A program made the translations under genes and the position numbers. Under the pieces are notes generated by a model that was not told the origin of the DNA, did no database searches, and saw only the letters and a list, made by a program, of their open reading frames with translations. Positions 8,301 to 16,574 of a stretch of DNA of 64,000 nt are shown here, one piece after another (position 1 is the stretch's first letter; the number at the start of each line of letters is the position of its first letter). The stretch comes from Bacillota bacterium (GTDB taxonomy: Bacteria > Bacillota > Bacilli > Paenibacillales > UBA4045): positions 1 through 64,000 of the forward strand of contig JAEZQY010000029.1 in NCBI GenBank assembly GCA_023441055.1, given 5' to 3'.

Positions 8301-10396
8301 TGCCAGCCGATCTGAGCGTGCAATTCCGCCCGCTCTGCCGCAGAAACCGATTCATATGAAGCTTGCCATATTCGGTCATGTTGGAAGGAAAATCGCGTGC
8401 GGGCATCATTGATCGGCTGCAGCAGCCGACCGGCTGTTGCGCTTAGTACCTCTTCCCTTACTTGCTCCTGCTGCATACCTGATAGGAAGACCAACATGTC
8501 CAAATCGAATTGCTTGCCTAGAATAGCCGCTATGCCAAGCACACGAACCGTACGATCAGGCAATTGCCTCAAAGCGTCCTCCATCGAATTGGCCATATGT
8601 TCGAAAACGTCCATCTCAACAATGCGCTTGATGTCCCACTGCCAGGTCCGGCTCTCTTCGTCAAACACAATCAGCTTACGGCTCCAGAGCTCCTGCAGAA
8701 ATTGCTTAACATCTGCCGGGTTGCCTCCGGTTTTATGCTGCAACACTTGGACTAGCTCGTCATAGGGATGAGCTTGTCCTTGTAGTACAGGACTCAGTAT
8801 CCCCTCCAAATCCGCATAATCGAAAGCAGTTAGATGAATCTCGCGTACATGCAAGCTGTTAAGGACGAGCTCCTCCATCATTCGCTTCATGGCATGAGGC
8901 GGCTTCATCTCCGCATCCCGATAAGCATATATAAGGAGCAAATGATGAAAGTGCTGCATCTGGTTTAGCAAATCCAACAGATACTGAATGGATGCTTCAT
9001 CCGCCCACTGCAGGTCGTCGATAAACCATACAGTCGGCAGCTTCCCCCTCACCAGAAACAGTCGTAAAAAAGCATCCATTACGTTATGAAACCGCATCCT
9101 TCGTTCTTCAGAAGAGTTAACCTCTAACTCCGGCTGCGCGCCTATCAGCAAGGCCAACCGAGGGATCTGCTCAATGAGAAGCTGCCCGTCGCCTTGCAGC
9201 ACATCCAAAACCTTCGTCCTCCAAGCTTCTATCTGCGCGTCACTTAGCGTCAGCAAACGCTCAACCAGCTGCTCCATCACTCGGATCCATAGCGAATACG
9301 GAGTCTGATTAACGCTGAGCTTGGGTGATCCGGCACTGACAATGATTCTCTCGACGGTATCATGATCGCGAAGCGTCTCCAGTACAAGGGCGGTCTTGCC
9401 TACCCCCGCGCCCCCGCTGATCCCAACCACCTCCGAAGCCCCCTCGGAAACCCGCCGCACGGCCTGACGCAATACCTCCTGCTCTGCGCTTCTGCCAAGC
9501 AGGCGTACTGCGCTGAACCAACTAATATCATGCCTAGCAAGCGGGAAGGATCTGATTTTTCCGAGCACACGATGTTGGACGAGGCATTCCTCCAAATCGG
9601 ACACGATTCCGTATGCACTTGCATACCTCGCCTCCGGCATCTTCTCCATACATTTGTTCACGATTTCGGAGACCGCGCATGGGATAGAAGGATTTCGCTT
9701 ATGAATAAGCTCAGGTGTCGCTGCTAAGTGACGATGTACCTGATCAAGCGCATCCTCGAACTGAAAAGGAAGGGATCTGGCAAACCATTCATAGAGGATC
9801 GTACCCAAGGAATAAAAATTGGAACGGTAATCGGAAGCCCTCCCCATTCTCCCCGTCTGTTCTGGTGACAGGTAAGGAAGGAGCCTGTCCTGCTGCTCGT
9901 CAGATCGCCCAGCTTGAAGATCTCCTCTATAGGATGGGCTTAGGCCAATATCCAAATAGCGCACCTGGGTAAGATCATCACTCAATAATAGATTTGACGG
10001 AGTAAGCTGATAGATAACAATTTGCTCCTTATGGAGCTGATGAAGACCTTGCGCTATAGTCATTGCTGCGCGGAGCAGCTGCTCCAGATGAAGGCTTTCT
10101 CGATGCAAGAGCATCCACTGTTCAACTGTCAGCCAGCCAGGATCATGCAAGAGCAATACTGGCTTTCCCTCCACCGTTTCGAAGCCATATGGTTCTAGTA
10201 CGGGTCCGCCTTCCAGGTTTACCAGTGCATCATATTCATATTGAAAAGCGGCCGTCATGTCAGAGTCTGTATACGGATCGCTTGTCATTTTTGCCAAGAG
10301 AGGAAACTGATCACTAGATCGCACTATACGATAGACGCATAAGTCCCCGCTCTTGCTGATCATTTCTATCATTTGGTACCCTGTTAGCTCCAGCAT
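5300..10396 (-). CDS. Giant sensor histidine kinase: pseudokinase + AAA+ ATPase + GAF + HisKA_3/HATPase
   Basis: About 1698 residues, cytoplasmic with no membrane segment. N-terminal protein-kinase fold (about 1-280): the VAIK-like lysine survives (LLAKM), but the HRD catalytic loop reads IYQLTPSN and the DFG reads DIG, so this is probably a pseudokinase. Next an AAA+/STAND ATPase with Walker A GGAGVGKTALV (near 335) and Walker B VWFIDDLQWAD; a long helical TPR-like stretch about 650-1230; a GAF domain about 1290-1450; a coiled segment; then HisKA_3 with the phospho-accepting His near 1506 in QEIHDIVGH, and an HATPase with QEGLTNGIRHG. The architecture is that of the HstK/predicted-ATPase family of hybrid Ser/Thr-kinase-like histidine kinases. 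The ATG at 10396 (preceded by AGGCGGTG) is preferred over an in-frame TTG 18 nt upstream. The 4-nt overlap with the response regulator marks its partner. The signal is unknown. Confidence 0.9.
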   Translation of the reverse strand: MLELTGYQMIEMISKSGDLCVYRIVRSSDQFPLLAKMTSDPYTDSDMTAAFQYEYDALVNLEGGPVLEPYGFETVEGKPVLLLHDPGWLTVEQWMLLHRESLHLEQLLRAAMTIAQGLHQLHKEQIVIYQLTPSNLLLSDDLTQVRYLDIGLSPSYRGDLQAGRSDEQQDRLLPYLSPEQTGRMGRASDYRSNFYSLGTILYEWFARSLPFQFEDALDQVHRHLAATPELIHKRNPSIPCAVSEIVNKCMEKMPEARYASAYGIVSDLEECLVQHRVLGKIRSFPLARHDISWFSAVRLLGRSAEQEVLRQAVRRVSEGASEVVGISGGAGVGKTALVLETLRDHDTVERIIVSAGSPKLSVNQTPYSLWIRVMEQLVERLLTLSDAQIEAWRTKVLDVLQGDGQLLIEQIPRLALLIGAQPELEVNSSEERRMRFHNVMDAFLRLFLVRGKLPTVWFIDDLQWADEASIQYLLDLLNQMQHFHHLLLIYAYRDAEMKPPHAMKRMMEELVLNSLHVREIHLTAFDYADLEGILSPVLQGQAHPYDELVQVLQHKTGGNPADVKQFLQELWSRKLIVFDEESRTWQWDIKRIVEMDVFEHMANSMEDALRQLPDRTVRVLGIAAILGKQFDLDMLVFLSGMQQEQVREEVLSATAGRLLQPINDARTRFSFQHDRIWQASYESVSAAERAELHAQIGWQLAERLQTGDDVALEQVLTHLNQAVSRIVLQGRAQELAELNMRAGFLAKQAAAFEASLVYFRIAADLLEEEGWETCYSLTHEAHVERAEAEFRNTNFDSAFAILELLMEKSKTDLERAQACLLMIRLETNSDRFPEVVALGEKALGFLQVEHSSSPSPQQVTRQFTKLRWKLRRFPIESVGELPPMTDVRYQTAMSVLDYISQACFVVDKTNWLSKTLLMIELTLKHGMTTEASIGFIGYTMVLNYNLRQYGEAYKWGKLAYQISKPNPRLLAVTVSSFALCYDSWRRYEPGFLPNSADHAVRESLRSGDLWHANQTLLANCAMLFQFSHPIKDIYLRLVGQVAYFERNGNIVHQKQAAILSRLLSELTDYQAANDPYTETDIESESFLQDVPGGNISYLQDYIYIYQILSGYLLGRYEEAHHALEKCMNELAVAKDIAVNSSTYHYYRVLVLKERYETADSREQTEYLRQIRISTRNLRRIAGRSPENYRHKYMLARAEAAKLTLQDRKAERWYGQALEAANTSGLIHDAAIIAECYGQYGLLRNKQGLAKFYLNEAYESYLMWGALAKTKDMEARYGNLLQLSRGSHPVMDSIDYLSVMNSAQALSGEMEMDKLSRMLMRIMLQNAGGEYGVLVFANDHGWTVEAYGTAEEQHIESIPLEAAEHLVPSAIIEYTARTNEALILHDAAASSMFGRDDYILRKSNKAVLCLPIVYQSRMICQIYMENNLSSGVFDENRLDVLKLLSSQCAISIANAKLYMGMHDLKNSLEDQVVQRTRALEKSMQATSEALAETTVYAERNRIAQEIHDIVGHTLTSTVLQIEAGKRLLNKDLASATKRLQEAQDLVRHSLNEIRNSVHMLKEDKYYDIELALRKLIEDTERNTGVVIHHTIAPIQHLFFMHKKVIYHALQEGLTNGIRHGGSSQFYFNLQDDGSRVLFSLADNGTGGKPITMGFGLKMMKDRVLQLNGTLSIACEDDEGCLLRIELPYTAHKLDQGGAP

Positions 10397-10542
10397 GCTG
10401 TCACCGCCTAGCAAGAAAAATGGTTCATACTAGTATTTATCATATCAAAATTTCATATCCGACGAACACAAGATCCTCAATATCGGTTAAACTAATCTAC
10501 AAGATGGTGGACAACTAGAATCTCGAAAGCCGTGGTGATCCG

Positions 10543-11451
10543 TTGAATTCGGAACAAGCAATAGTCCTTGTATGTGTTGGAGTCCTTATCATGCTTATGA
10601 TTTCATATCTTGCTGCTAAAGCACTAGCACACCGTCATGCCCGAAACCTGCAGGACAGCCTATTGGAACGTCTATTTGGATTCCTACCGGACACCGTTCT
10701 TCTTCTCGACAGCAAGGGGCTCGTAGAGAAGGCCAATCCCGAAGCTCGCCGATGGTTTGCTTCTCATCACATAGCGCCCGAGCAATATGTCGATCTGCTA
10801 GATGATAAGGTGAAAGGTCAGCTCTTAGCTAGAATACCGCTACAAGCTTATGAGATGTCGCACATACTCGGTACCCAACGACTATATGTAACGGTCTTAA
10901 TCGATTATATCCAGCTCTCCGGGGAACAGCGAACCCTGCTCATACTCCGAGATGACACCGAGCATAAGCAGAAGATTGCTGAGCTTGAACGCCTTGCTAA
11001 TTATGACTCTCTTACGGGGCTGCCGAGTCGCCGACTGTTTATGGAGAGCTTAGAAGCAGCGCTCCAGAAGTCACCTCAGCATCAGGATGCCATCATGGTT
11101 ATGCTGATCCAACTCGATCGTATCACCGTGCTCAATCATACACATGGACACGTCGCTGTTGATATGGTTCTGCAACAAATGGCCCGGACGCTAAGCAGCA
11201 TCACAACAGAACGCGGAATGGTGTCAAGAATGAGTGGAGACGAATTCATCCTTTATAGGCCTGTTTCTGCCTCAGATCTGGAGATACAAGCCTATCTTCC
11301 ATATATGCAAGAAGAACTCGCTCGCGGCTTGACCAAGTTCAACTTCATTCCCATCGACATAAACATCGGGATCAGCTATTACCCGTCAGACGGAACCGAT
11401 GTTCAAGCGCTTATTAATATCGCCGATCTCGACATGATGGAAAGGACTTGA
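10543..11451 (+). CDS. Membrane-anchored PAS-GGDEF protein, probably degenerate
   Basis: A 302-residue protein reading away from the kinase gene, with a TTG start weakly supported by GTGGTGA upstream. One N-terminal membrane helix (about 6-26), a PAS domain (about 38-140), then a GGDEF domain beginning at YDSLTGLPSRRLF. The signature reads SGDEF, the usual first metal-binding DxD region reads QLDRI, and there is no RxxD inhibitory site. The domain stops at ADLDMMERT, about ten residues before the usual end. Diguanylate cyclases make c-di-GMP; SGDEF can be active, but the combined changes suggest low activity or a c-di-GMP/GTP-sensing role. It lies between the giant kinase and the second SLH gene and may belong functionally to that locus. 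Confidence 0.78.
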   Translation: MNSEQAIVLVCVGVLIMLMISYLAAKALAHRHARNLQDSLLERLFGFLPDTVLLLDSKGLVEKANPEARRWFASHHIAPEQYVDLLDDKVKGQLLARIPLQAYEMSHILGTQRLYVTVLIDYIQLSGEQRTLLILRDDTEHKQKIAELERLANYDSLTGLPSRRLFMESLEAALQKSPQHQDAIMVMLIQLDRITVLNHTHGHVAVDMVLQQMARTLSSITTERGMVSRMSGDEFILYRPVSASDLEIQAYLPYMQEELARGLTKFNFIPIDINIGISYYPSDGTDVQALINIADLDMMERT

Positions 11452-11459
11452 ATCCGTAA

Positions 11460-11486
11460 GAAAGGTCGTCACTTGGACGACCTTTC
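11460..11486. terminator. Bidirectional terminator between convergent genes
   Basis: An 11-bp perfect stem GAAAGGTCGTC/GACGACCTTTC with a 5-nt loop lies between the stop of the GGDEF gene (plus) and the stop of the second SLH gene (minus). T-rich tails are present on both sides (CTTTCATTATTTT on plus; TTAC after the A/T-rich stem end on minus). Confidence 0.8.
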
Positions 11487-11491
11487 TTTCA

Positions 11492-14400
11492 TTATTTTGC
11501 ATGCAGTAGATTCAAAATGATAGTAACAGCCTCTGCTCTTGTCGCGTTCGCATTCGGCGCGAAGCGATTGCCGCCCTGACCGCTGACGATGCCTAACTGC
11601 TTGACCTTGGCGATCGCCGCTCTTGCCCAAGCTGGAATGTCGCTGTCATCCGCAAAGCCCGTATCCGCATGGATTGATGTCGTCTCACCATATGCTCTGG
11701 CAGCCATAACCGCTAGCTCCGCGCGAGAGATATTCGCACCTGGTCGGAAGCTTCCGTCGGCATAACCGGATACGATGCCGGCTTGTATGGATTTAGCAAC
11801 CGCCGCTCTTGCCCATGCGCCAATATTCCCCCCGTCGGTAAAGCTTAGTGCTTCACCTTCAGCTTCGCTCTTTAACGCATTCATGAGCATCACTGTGAAT
11901 TCAGCGCGGGAAATCGGTGCATTCGGCTTGAAGGTGCCGTCCGGATAACCGCTGACGATGCCTTGCTGCACGGCCTGCTTAATATTGGCCTCACCCCAAT
12001 GTCCAGTGATATCGGAGAACGATGGAATCTCAGGCTCTTCCACCCTCACATCACCAACGACCAATACTGCAAACTTCGTGAAATGATCGACCTCTGCCGT
12101 AATGGTGTCACCGTCAACTTGTCCACCGACTTCCACCCAAATCTTCTCTGTCTCATCATAGTAGAAGATCGCAACGCGTTGTCCTTCCTGTACCTTCGAA
12201 GGATCAAACTTAAAGGTCAACACGACCGGCTCTGCAAAGTTTTCCCTGAAGCTCTTCAATAGCTCGAATACGGGACTTGCAAAAACTTCTTCATCATTAG
12301 CGAGACCAGCTAGATCAGCAACCTGCTCAATAGTCAGCTTCAGCTCTTGCTCCGAAGCGCCAGCAGGAATCGTAATAAGAATCTCCTCACCAAGCTGCAC
12401 CTCACCGGCTTGGCCAACTGGCAGCGTAATTTCACCATTGGTAGATACGATCGACTCTACATTCCCAGCAGGGACAGTCGAACCTTCATTCGAGTCGCTA
12501 ACAGGCGGCGACTTCGGTGTGACTGCGTCGGTAGCTGCCGAGGCCGCTCCGTAGCCTGCACCGTTCAACGCTTCTACCGTGAACGTATACGATGTGTTAT
12601 TGGTTAATCCCGTTACCGTTATGGTAGTATTGCTGTTCGTCGTCGTAACTACGATATCCTCCGGTGACGCGGTTACCCGATAGCCGGTAATTGCGCTGCC
12701 GCCATCATCGCTTGGCGCAGTGAACGTAATCGTTGCTTGTCCATTGCCTGCTACAGCAGTCACATCCGTAGGCGCGCCAGCAACAGTCCTTGGCGCAACT
12801 GCGCTGGAAGCTTCCGATGCTTCCCCGTAACCTGCTGCATTCAATGCTTCCACCGTGAACGTATAGGACGTGCCATTCGTCAATCCCATCATCTCAACCG
12901 TTATATCAACATTCATAGTCGTGACCACAAGATTGCCCGGCAACGCGGTTACCCGATAGCCCGTTATGGCACTGCCGCCATTATTGGATGGCGCATTGAA
13001 TGTAATCGTTACTTGTTCATTGCCAGGGATCGCAGTGACTCCTGTTGGTGCGCCAGCCACAGTTATCGGCGTAACAGCGCTGGAAGCTTCCGATGTTTCC
13101 CCGTAACCAACCGCATTGAGCGCTTCTACTGTGAATGTATAGGTCACGCCATTGGTTAATCCTGTTACTACAATTGATGTATCATCATTCGTAGTCGTGA
13201 CTACAATATCGCCCGGCGACGCGGTGACACGATATCCGGTAATTGCGCTGCCGCCATTATCGGATGGCGCGGTGAACGTTATCGTTGCTTGCCCATTGCC
13301 TGCGACAGCAGTCACAGCCGTCGGTGCTCCAGCGACAGTCATTGGCTTAGCACTTGTTTCAACAGACTTCTTCTCCCCGCTCTCATTCACAGCCCCAACG
13401 ACAAAATAATACGTCGTACCATTCGTCAACCCAGTCACTTCATATACCGAATTCGTCACCGTTGCGACCAATGTATCTGTCGCTCCAGCAACTGTACCTT
13501 GATAGATGTTATACTCCGTTGCAAAAGGAACTGGATTCCAAACGAGTTCGACCTTGGCATCGCTAGCTACAGTCGAAACAATCGTCGGAGCTCCCGGAGG
13601 TGTCAATTCCCACTTCGCATGCAATGTGATATTTCTTGTAATTACCGTGTTATCAATGTCAAATAAGTGCTCAACTTCGTCTTCGTCAATCATATACCAA
13701 CCGACGAATGAATACCCTTCTCGAGTCGTCATGATCGGTCCAACCACACGTTCGTTATAATTGACAGTATGGCTGCTCACTGTCGTTCCGCCAAGCGTAT
13801 CGAACGTTACCGTGTATTCGTTGATTTTCCACTTCGCGTGCAGATGTAAATTTTCTGTAATAGGCGTATTCGCAATGTCGAAGGTGGTAGTATAATCACT
13901 ATCCGTGAACCAGCCGAGGAACGTATGACCGTCTCGAGTCGTCGTGACCGACTCAACTACAAGTTTGTTGTTGTAGTTTACCATCTGATTACTGATTCCC
14001 GTTCCGCCATACGTAGCGAACGTCACGGTATAACGCTTGATTTCCCACTTCGCATGCAGCTGCATATTAGTCGTAATTGGCGTGGTCGCAATGTCGAAGG
14101 CAGTTGTATAGTCAGCGTCCGTATACCAGCCGCGGAACGTATGACCGTCTAGAGTTGTTTCTATCGATCCATCTAATAGCTCGTTATAGTTGACCGTTTG
14201 TTCGATAACCTCCGTACCGCCATGGGTTTCGAATGTCACCGTGTATTCGTTCACATCCCACTTCGCATAGATCGACATATCGCCAGTGATCGGCGTTGCG
14301 AAGTCGAAGCCATCAGTAAAGTCCTCGTCTGCATACCATCCTCGGAAGGTATGCCCTTCATATTCCGGATCTGCAAGCGGAGACATATGGTCTCCCCTTG

Positions 14401-16267
14401 TCACGAGGATGTCGCTGGCTGGCGTTCCATTATTCGAATGAACGGTTACGGTATATTTGGTCTCCCATTTAGCAAATAAAGTAAGATTTTCTGTAATCGG
14501 AGTCTCTGCATCGAATAATGAAGTCCATTCCGCATCCGTATACCAACCATCAAATGTATAATCACCATTGGTCGGCGGTGCTGGTAACGTCAATAACTCG
14601 CCATCCAAGACGATTAGCTGTTCGATTGTACTTCCGCCATACGTATCAAATGTAACCGTATGCTGCTTGAGAAAGTTAGCCGTAACGTTCAGCGAACTAG
14701 TCACAGGATCATGTCGCTGGGCAGTTTGTAAGCTGTCGTCCCAACCCACAAAAGCGTAGCCTTCATTCGGTACAGCCGTTACCGGATCTATCGCATTATT
14801 ATACGGGACGTTATCGTGTCTAATTACGGTTTGTCCCTCTAGTGAACCACTTGTCAGCGTACCATTCGCACCGGCGTTGTAAATCAGATTATACTTCTCC
14901 AGCTCCCAAATCGCATATAAGGTAAGATCCGAAGTAGGCGTGATCGTCACTCCTGCCGTATAATCAGTGCCCGAGCCATCGGCGGCCGTGTTCCACGTCA
15001 CGAACGTATGACCTTCTTTCACCAAGCTGCCATGCGTTGCAATCGTTGCAGGTTTATTCTCATACATCTGCTGGTCAGCAGGCGGTGTGCCGCCGCTAGG
15101 CCCATTCCCTTCATATGCGATATTGTAAGCCGGCCGAATAGAACGAATTACTTTATTCCCGTACTCTTCTAGATAGATCGTTCCATTCACAGGGTGGATG
15201 GCAATTTGACGAGGCCCACCTAGAAACGCGTTGATCGCCTCCGTCCCTTCAGGTGAATTCCCGTATAGCATATCTACATTTCCCGCTATTAAACTTTTCG
15301 TACCCGTCTGCGTGACCTTTATAATCTGATTGCCATAGTTTGAATTTGCTGAAGTTGCGGCCGTTGTGAAATATAAATTGTCGTCTGCATCGAACGCCAT
15401 CGATCTCGGGTGTTGAAAATCAATCCCCCCACTCACACTCGATCTCGAAGCGAAGGTCGTCAATTCGGGCTCTGAATCTGAAATTGAATATTTAAAAATC
15501 GCGCTGTACTGGCCCGGTTTTGAAAAGTATAGATCTCCCTGAGAGTCAACGGCGATGTGCTCGAATTTAGAACCTGCTGGATCTACAGGTAATTCGATAT
15601 CCGTGATTGAGGTGAACGTTCCGTCCGTCACATCAAGCTTATCCAGGTAAAACGTCGCAGGAAATCCTGATTGATTAGTATCAAAAGAATACATATAAAG
15701 ATTACCGGATGAATCAAGTGCTATATCTCGAACATTAGGTCCCTGGGTTGTGACATCGTAAATAGCCAAAATTTTATTTGAAAGGAGATTGACCTTTATC
15801 ACTTTGCTGCTTTCATTGCTGCCGACTCTATTTTCAGCGATATACATATTGTTGTCCGAATCGATCGTAAGTGCTCTTGGCCCAATGAAACTAACTTCGT
15901 CTGCCCTTTTACCGACAACACGATCTTGTTGCTCTGGGGTCAGTGGATATGGTACGGTTCGATACGTTCCAATTCCGGCAAAAACACTCAAATCGCCCGA
16001 TGGCGTTACTTTATAAACGTGGTTAAACGCAATGGTGAAGTATAGATTGCCCGATGCATCTATCACCATATCGTATACTTCTCCAAAAATCCCAATCTCT
16101 TTGGCTTTCGTCTTATCTGCATCGGCAGGCGTTTGGCTAGTCCCATTACCCACCTCATCAACGAGCACATAAGTCGACCCACTACTTGCCGATGCTCGCT
16201 CAGCACCCGGAAGGCCGATCTGGACGATCAGCATGGTGACAATAAGCCACAGTAAATATTTTCTCAT
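11492..16267 (-). CDS. Giant SLH-anchored surface protein with propeller, InlB-type and FN3 repeats
   Basis: A 1591-residue secreted protein with AGGAGAG before its ATG. Signal peptide about 1-27 (ends ERASA); an NHL/SMP30-like beta-propeller about 30-385 with repeated 'DxxGNLYF' and 'DSDNNMYIAE' strands; about seven InlB B-repeat/Flg_new repeats about 386-895, each ending near 'LxAKW' and carrying 'GxTFxGWYTD'; four fibronectin type III domains about 900-1275, the last three almost identical; a ZU5-like domain ('ILITIPAGAS') about 1290-1400; three SLH domains about 1415-1591 with motifs SRAE, SRAE and TRAE, all intact. The domain mix is that of bacterial adhesins. The C-terminal part is paralogous to the protein at 184-4371, and the promoters are near copies, so the two are probably produced together on the cell wall. 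Ligand unknown. Confidence 0.9.
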   Translation of the reverse strand: MRKYLLWLIVTMLIVQIGLPGAERASASSGSTYVLVDEVGNGTSQTPADADKTKAKEIGIFGEVYDMVIDASGNLYFTIAFNHVYKVTPSGDLSVFAGIGTYRTVPYPLTPEQQDRVVGKRADEVSFIGPRALTIDSDNNMYIAENRVGSNESSKVIKVNLLSNKILAIYDVTTQGPNVRDIALDSSGNLYMYSFDTNQSGFPATFYLDKLDVTDGTFTSITDIELPVDPAGSKFEHIAVDSQGDLYFSKPGQYSAIFKYSISDSEPELTTFASRSSVSGGIDFQHPRSMAFDADDNLYFTTAATSANSNYGNQIIKVTQTGTKSLIAGNVDMLYGNSPEGTEAINAFLGGPRQIAIHPVNGTIYLEEYGNKVIRSIRPAYNIAYEGNGPSGGTPPADQQMYENKPATIATHGSLVKEGHTFVTWNTAADGSGTDYTAGVTITPTSDLTLYAIWELEKYNLIYNAGANGTLTSGSLEGQTVIRHDNVPYNNAIDPVTAVPNEGYAFVGWDDSLQTAQRHDPVTSSLNVTANFLKQHTVTFDTYGGSTIEQLIVLDGELLTLPAPPTNGDYTFDGWYTDAEWTSLFDAETPITENLTLFAKWETKYTVTVHSNNGTPASDILVTRGDHMSPLADPEYEGHTFRGWYADEDFTDGFDFATPITGDMSIYAKWDVNEYTVTFETHGGTEVIEQTVNYNELLDGSIETTLDGHTFRGWYTDADYTTAFDIATTPITTNMQLHAKWEIKRYTVTFATYGGTGISNQMVNYNNKLVVESVTTTRDGHTFLGWFTDSDYTTTFDIANTPITENLHLHAKWKINEYTVTFDTLGGTTVSSHTVNYNERVVGPIMTTREGYSFVGWYMIDEDEVEHLFDIDNTVITRNITLHAKWELTPPGAPTIVSTVASDAKVELVWNPVPFATEYNIYQGTVAGATDTLVATVTNSVYEVTGLTNGTTYYFVVGAVNESGEKKSVETSAKPMTVAGAPTAVTAVAGNGQATITFTAPSDNGGSAITGYRVTASPGDIVVTTTNDDTSIVVTGLTNGVTYTFTVEALNAVGYGETSEASSAVTPITVAGAPTGVTAIPGNEQVTITFNAPSNNGGSAITGYRVTALPGNLVVTTMNVDITVEMMGLTNGTSYTFTVEALNAAGYGEASEASSAVAPRTVAGAPTDVTAVAGNGQATITFTAPSDDGGSAITGYRVTASPEDIVVTTTNSNTTITVTGLTNNTSYTFTVEALNGAGYGAASAATDAVTPKSPPVSDSNEGSTVPAGNVESIVSTNGEITLPVGQAGEVQLGEEILITIPAGASEQELKLTIEQVADLAGLANDEEVFASPVFELLKSFRENFAEPVVLTFKFDPSKVQEGQRVAIFYYDETEKIWVEVGGQVDGDTITAEVDHFTKFAVLVVGDVRVEEPEIPSFSDITGHWGEANIKQAVQQGIVSGYPDGTFKPNAPISRAEFTVMLMNALKSEAEGEALSFTDGGNIGAWARAAVAKSIQAGIVSGYADGSFRPGANISRAELAVMAARAYGETTSIHADTGFADDSDIPAWARAAIAKVKQLGIVSGQGGNRFAPNANATRAEAVTIILNLLHAK
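12510..13338 (-). repeat. Three tandem FN3-encoding repeats, about 276 bp each
   Basis: Three consecutive units with boundaries near 12786 and 13060 repeat the same DNA with small changes; each encodes AGAPTxVTAVxGNGQATITF through YTFTVEALNxxGYGExSEA. A fourth, divergent FN3 domain lies just before them in the protein. Such repeats can expand or contract by recombination, so copy number may vary between strains. Unit edges are approximate. Confidence 0.8.
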
Positions 16268-16306
16268 TATTCATCTCTCCTATTGTCTGAACGATCTAGT
16301 ATCTCA

Positions 16307-16371
16307 CCTAGCATAATACAAGCTTGTCATGATCGAGTAGTGTGCGGTGTCACATCTTTGTCATATGACAA
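16307..16371 (-). promoter_or_regulatory. Promoter and palindromic operator of the second SLH gene
   Basis: Minus strand: palindrome TTGTCATATGACAA (16371-16358), then TGACACCGCACACTACTCGA (18 of 20 bases equal to the other SLH promoter), then TATTAT (16318-16313) and GCTAGG. Palindrome-to--10 spacing is 49 bp, as at 4446-4510, although the sequence between the conserved block and the -10 differs. A further TGACA half-site lies in that variable part. The region 16268-16574 (307 bp without a gene) holds this promoter and the weak hairpin at 16456-16500; I see nothing else in it. Confidence 0.6.
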
Positions 16372-16455
16372 ATTGTAAGAAAAGATCAGAAATAGACATT
16401 AAAGTACAATGGTTGAGATCGAAAAGCACGTATCCACAACGCATAGTAAACCAAA

Positions 16456-16500
16456 GAGGGCTTGCAACAGCCCGCCTCCCGGCAAACTGTCACAGCCCTC
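16456..16500 (-). terminator. Possible terminator of the RibD-like gene
   Basis: GAGGGCT pairs with AGCCCTC at the ends of a 45-nt segment with a smaller CGGGAGGCGGG-containing inner part; on the minus strand it is followed by TTTGGTTT. It lies about 75 nt after the stop of the gene at 16575. The stem is short for its loop, so the call is weak. Confidence 0.35.
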
Positions 16501-16574
16501 AATCCCGCGTCACAAGAACACTTGATCGCACTCATGAATGTCTTTATAGATATACAACCAATCACCTGAAAAAA

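Noticed and set aside
12510..15130. CRISPR or satellite DNA
   Set aside because: The repeats are in frame and encode FN3 and InlB-type protein domains; there are no short repeats with spacers. No CRISPR array, tRNA or rRNA gene was found anywhere in the window.
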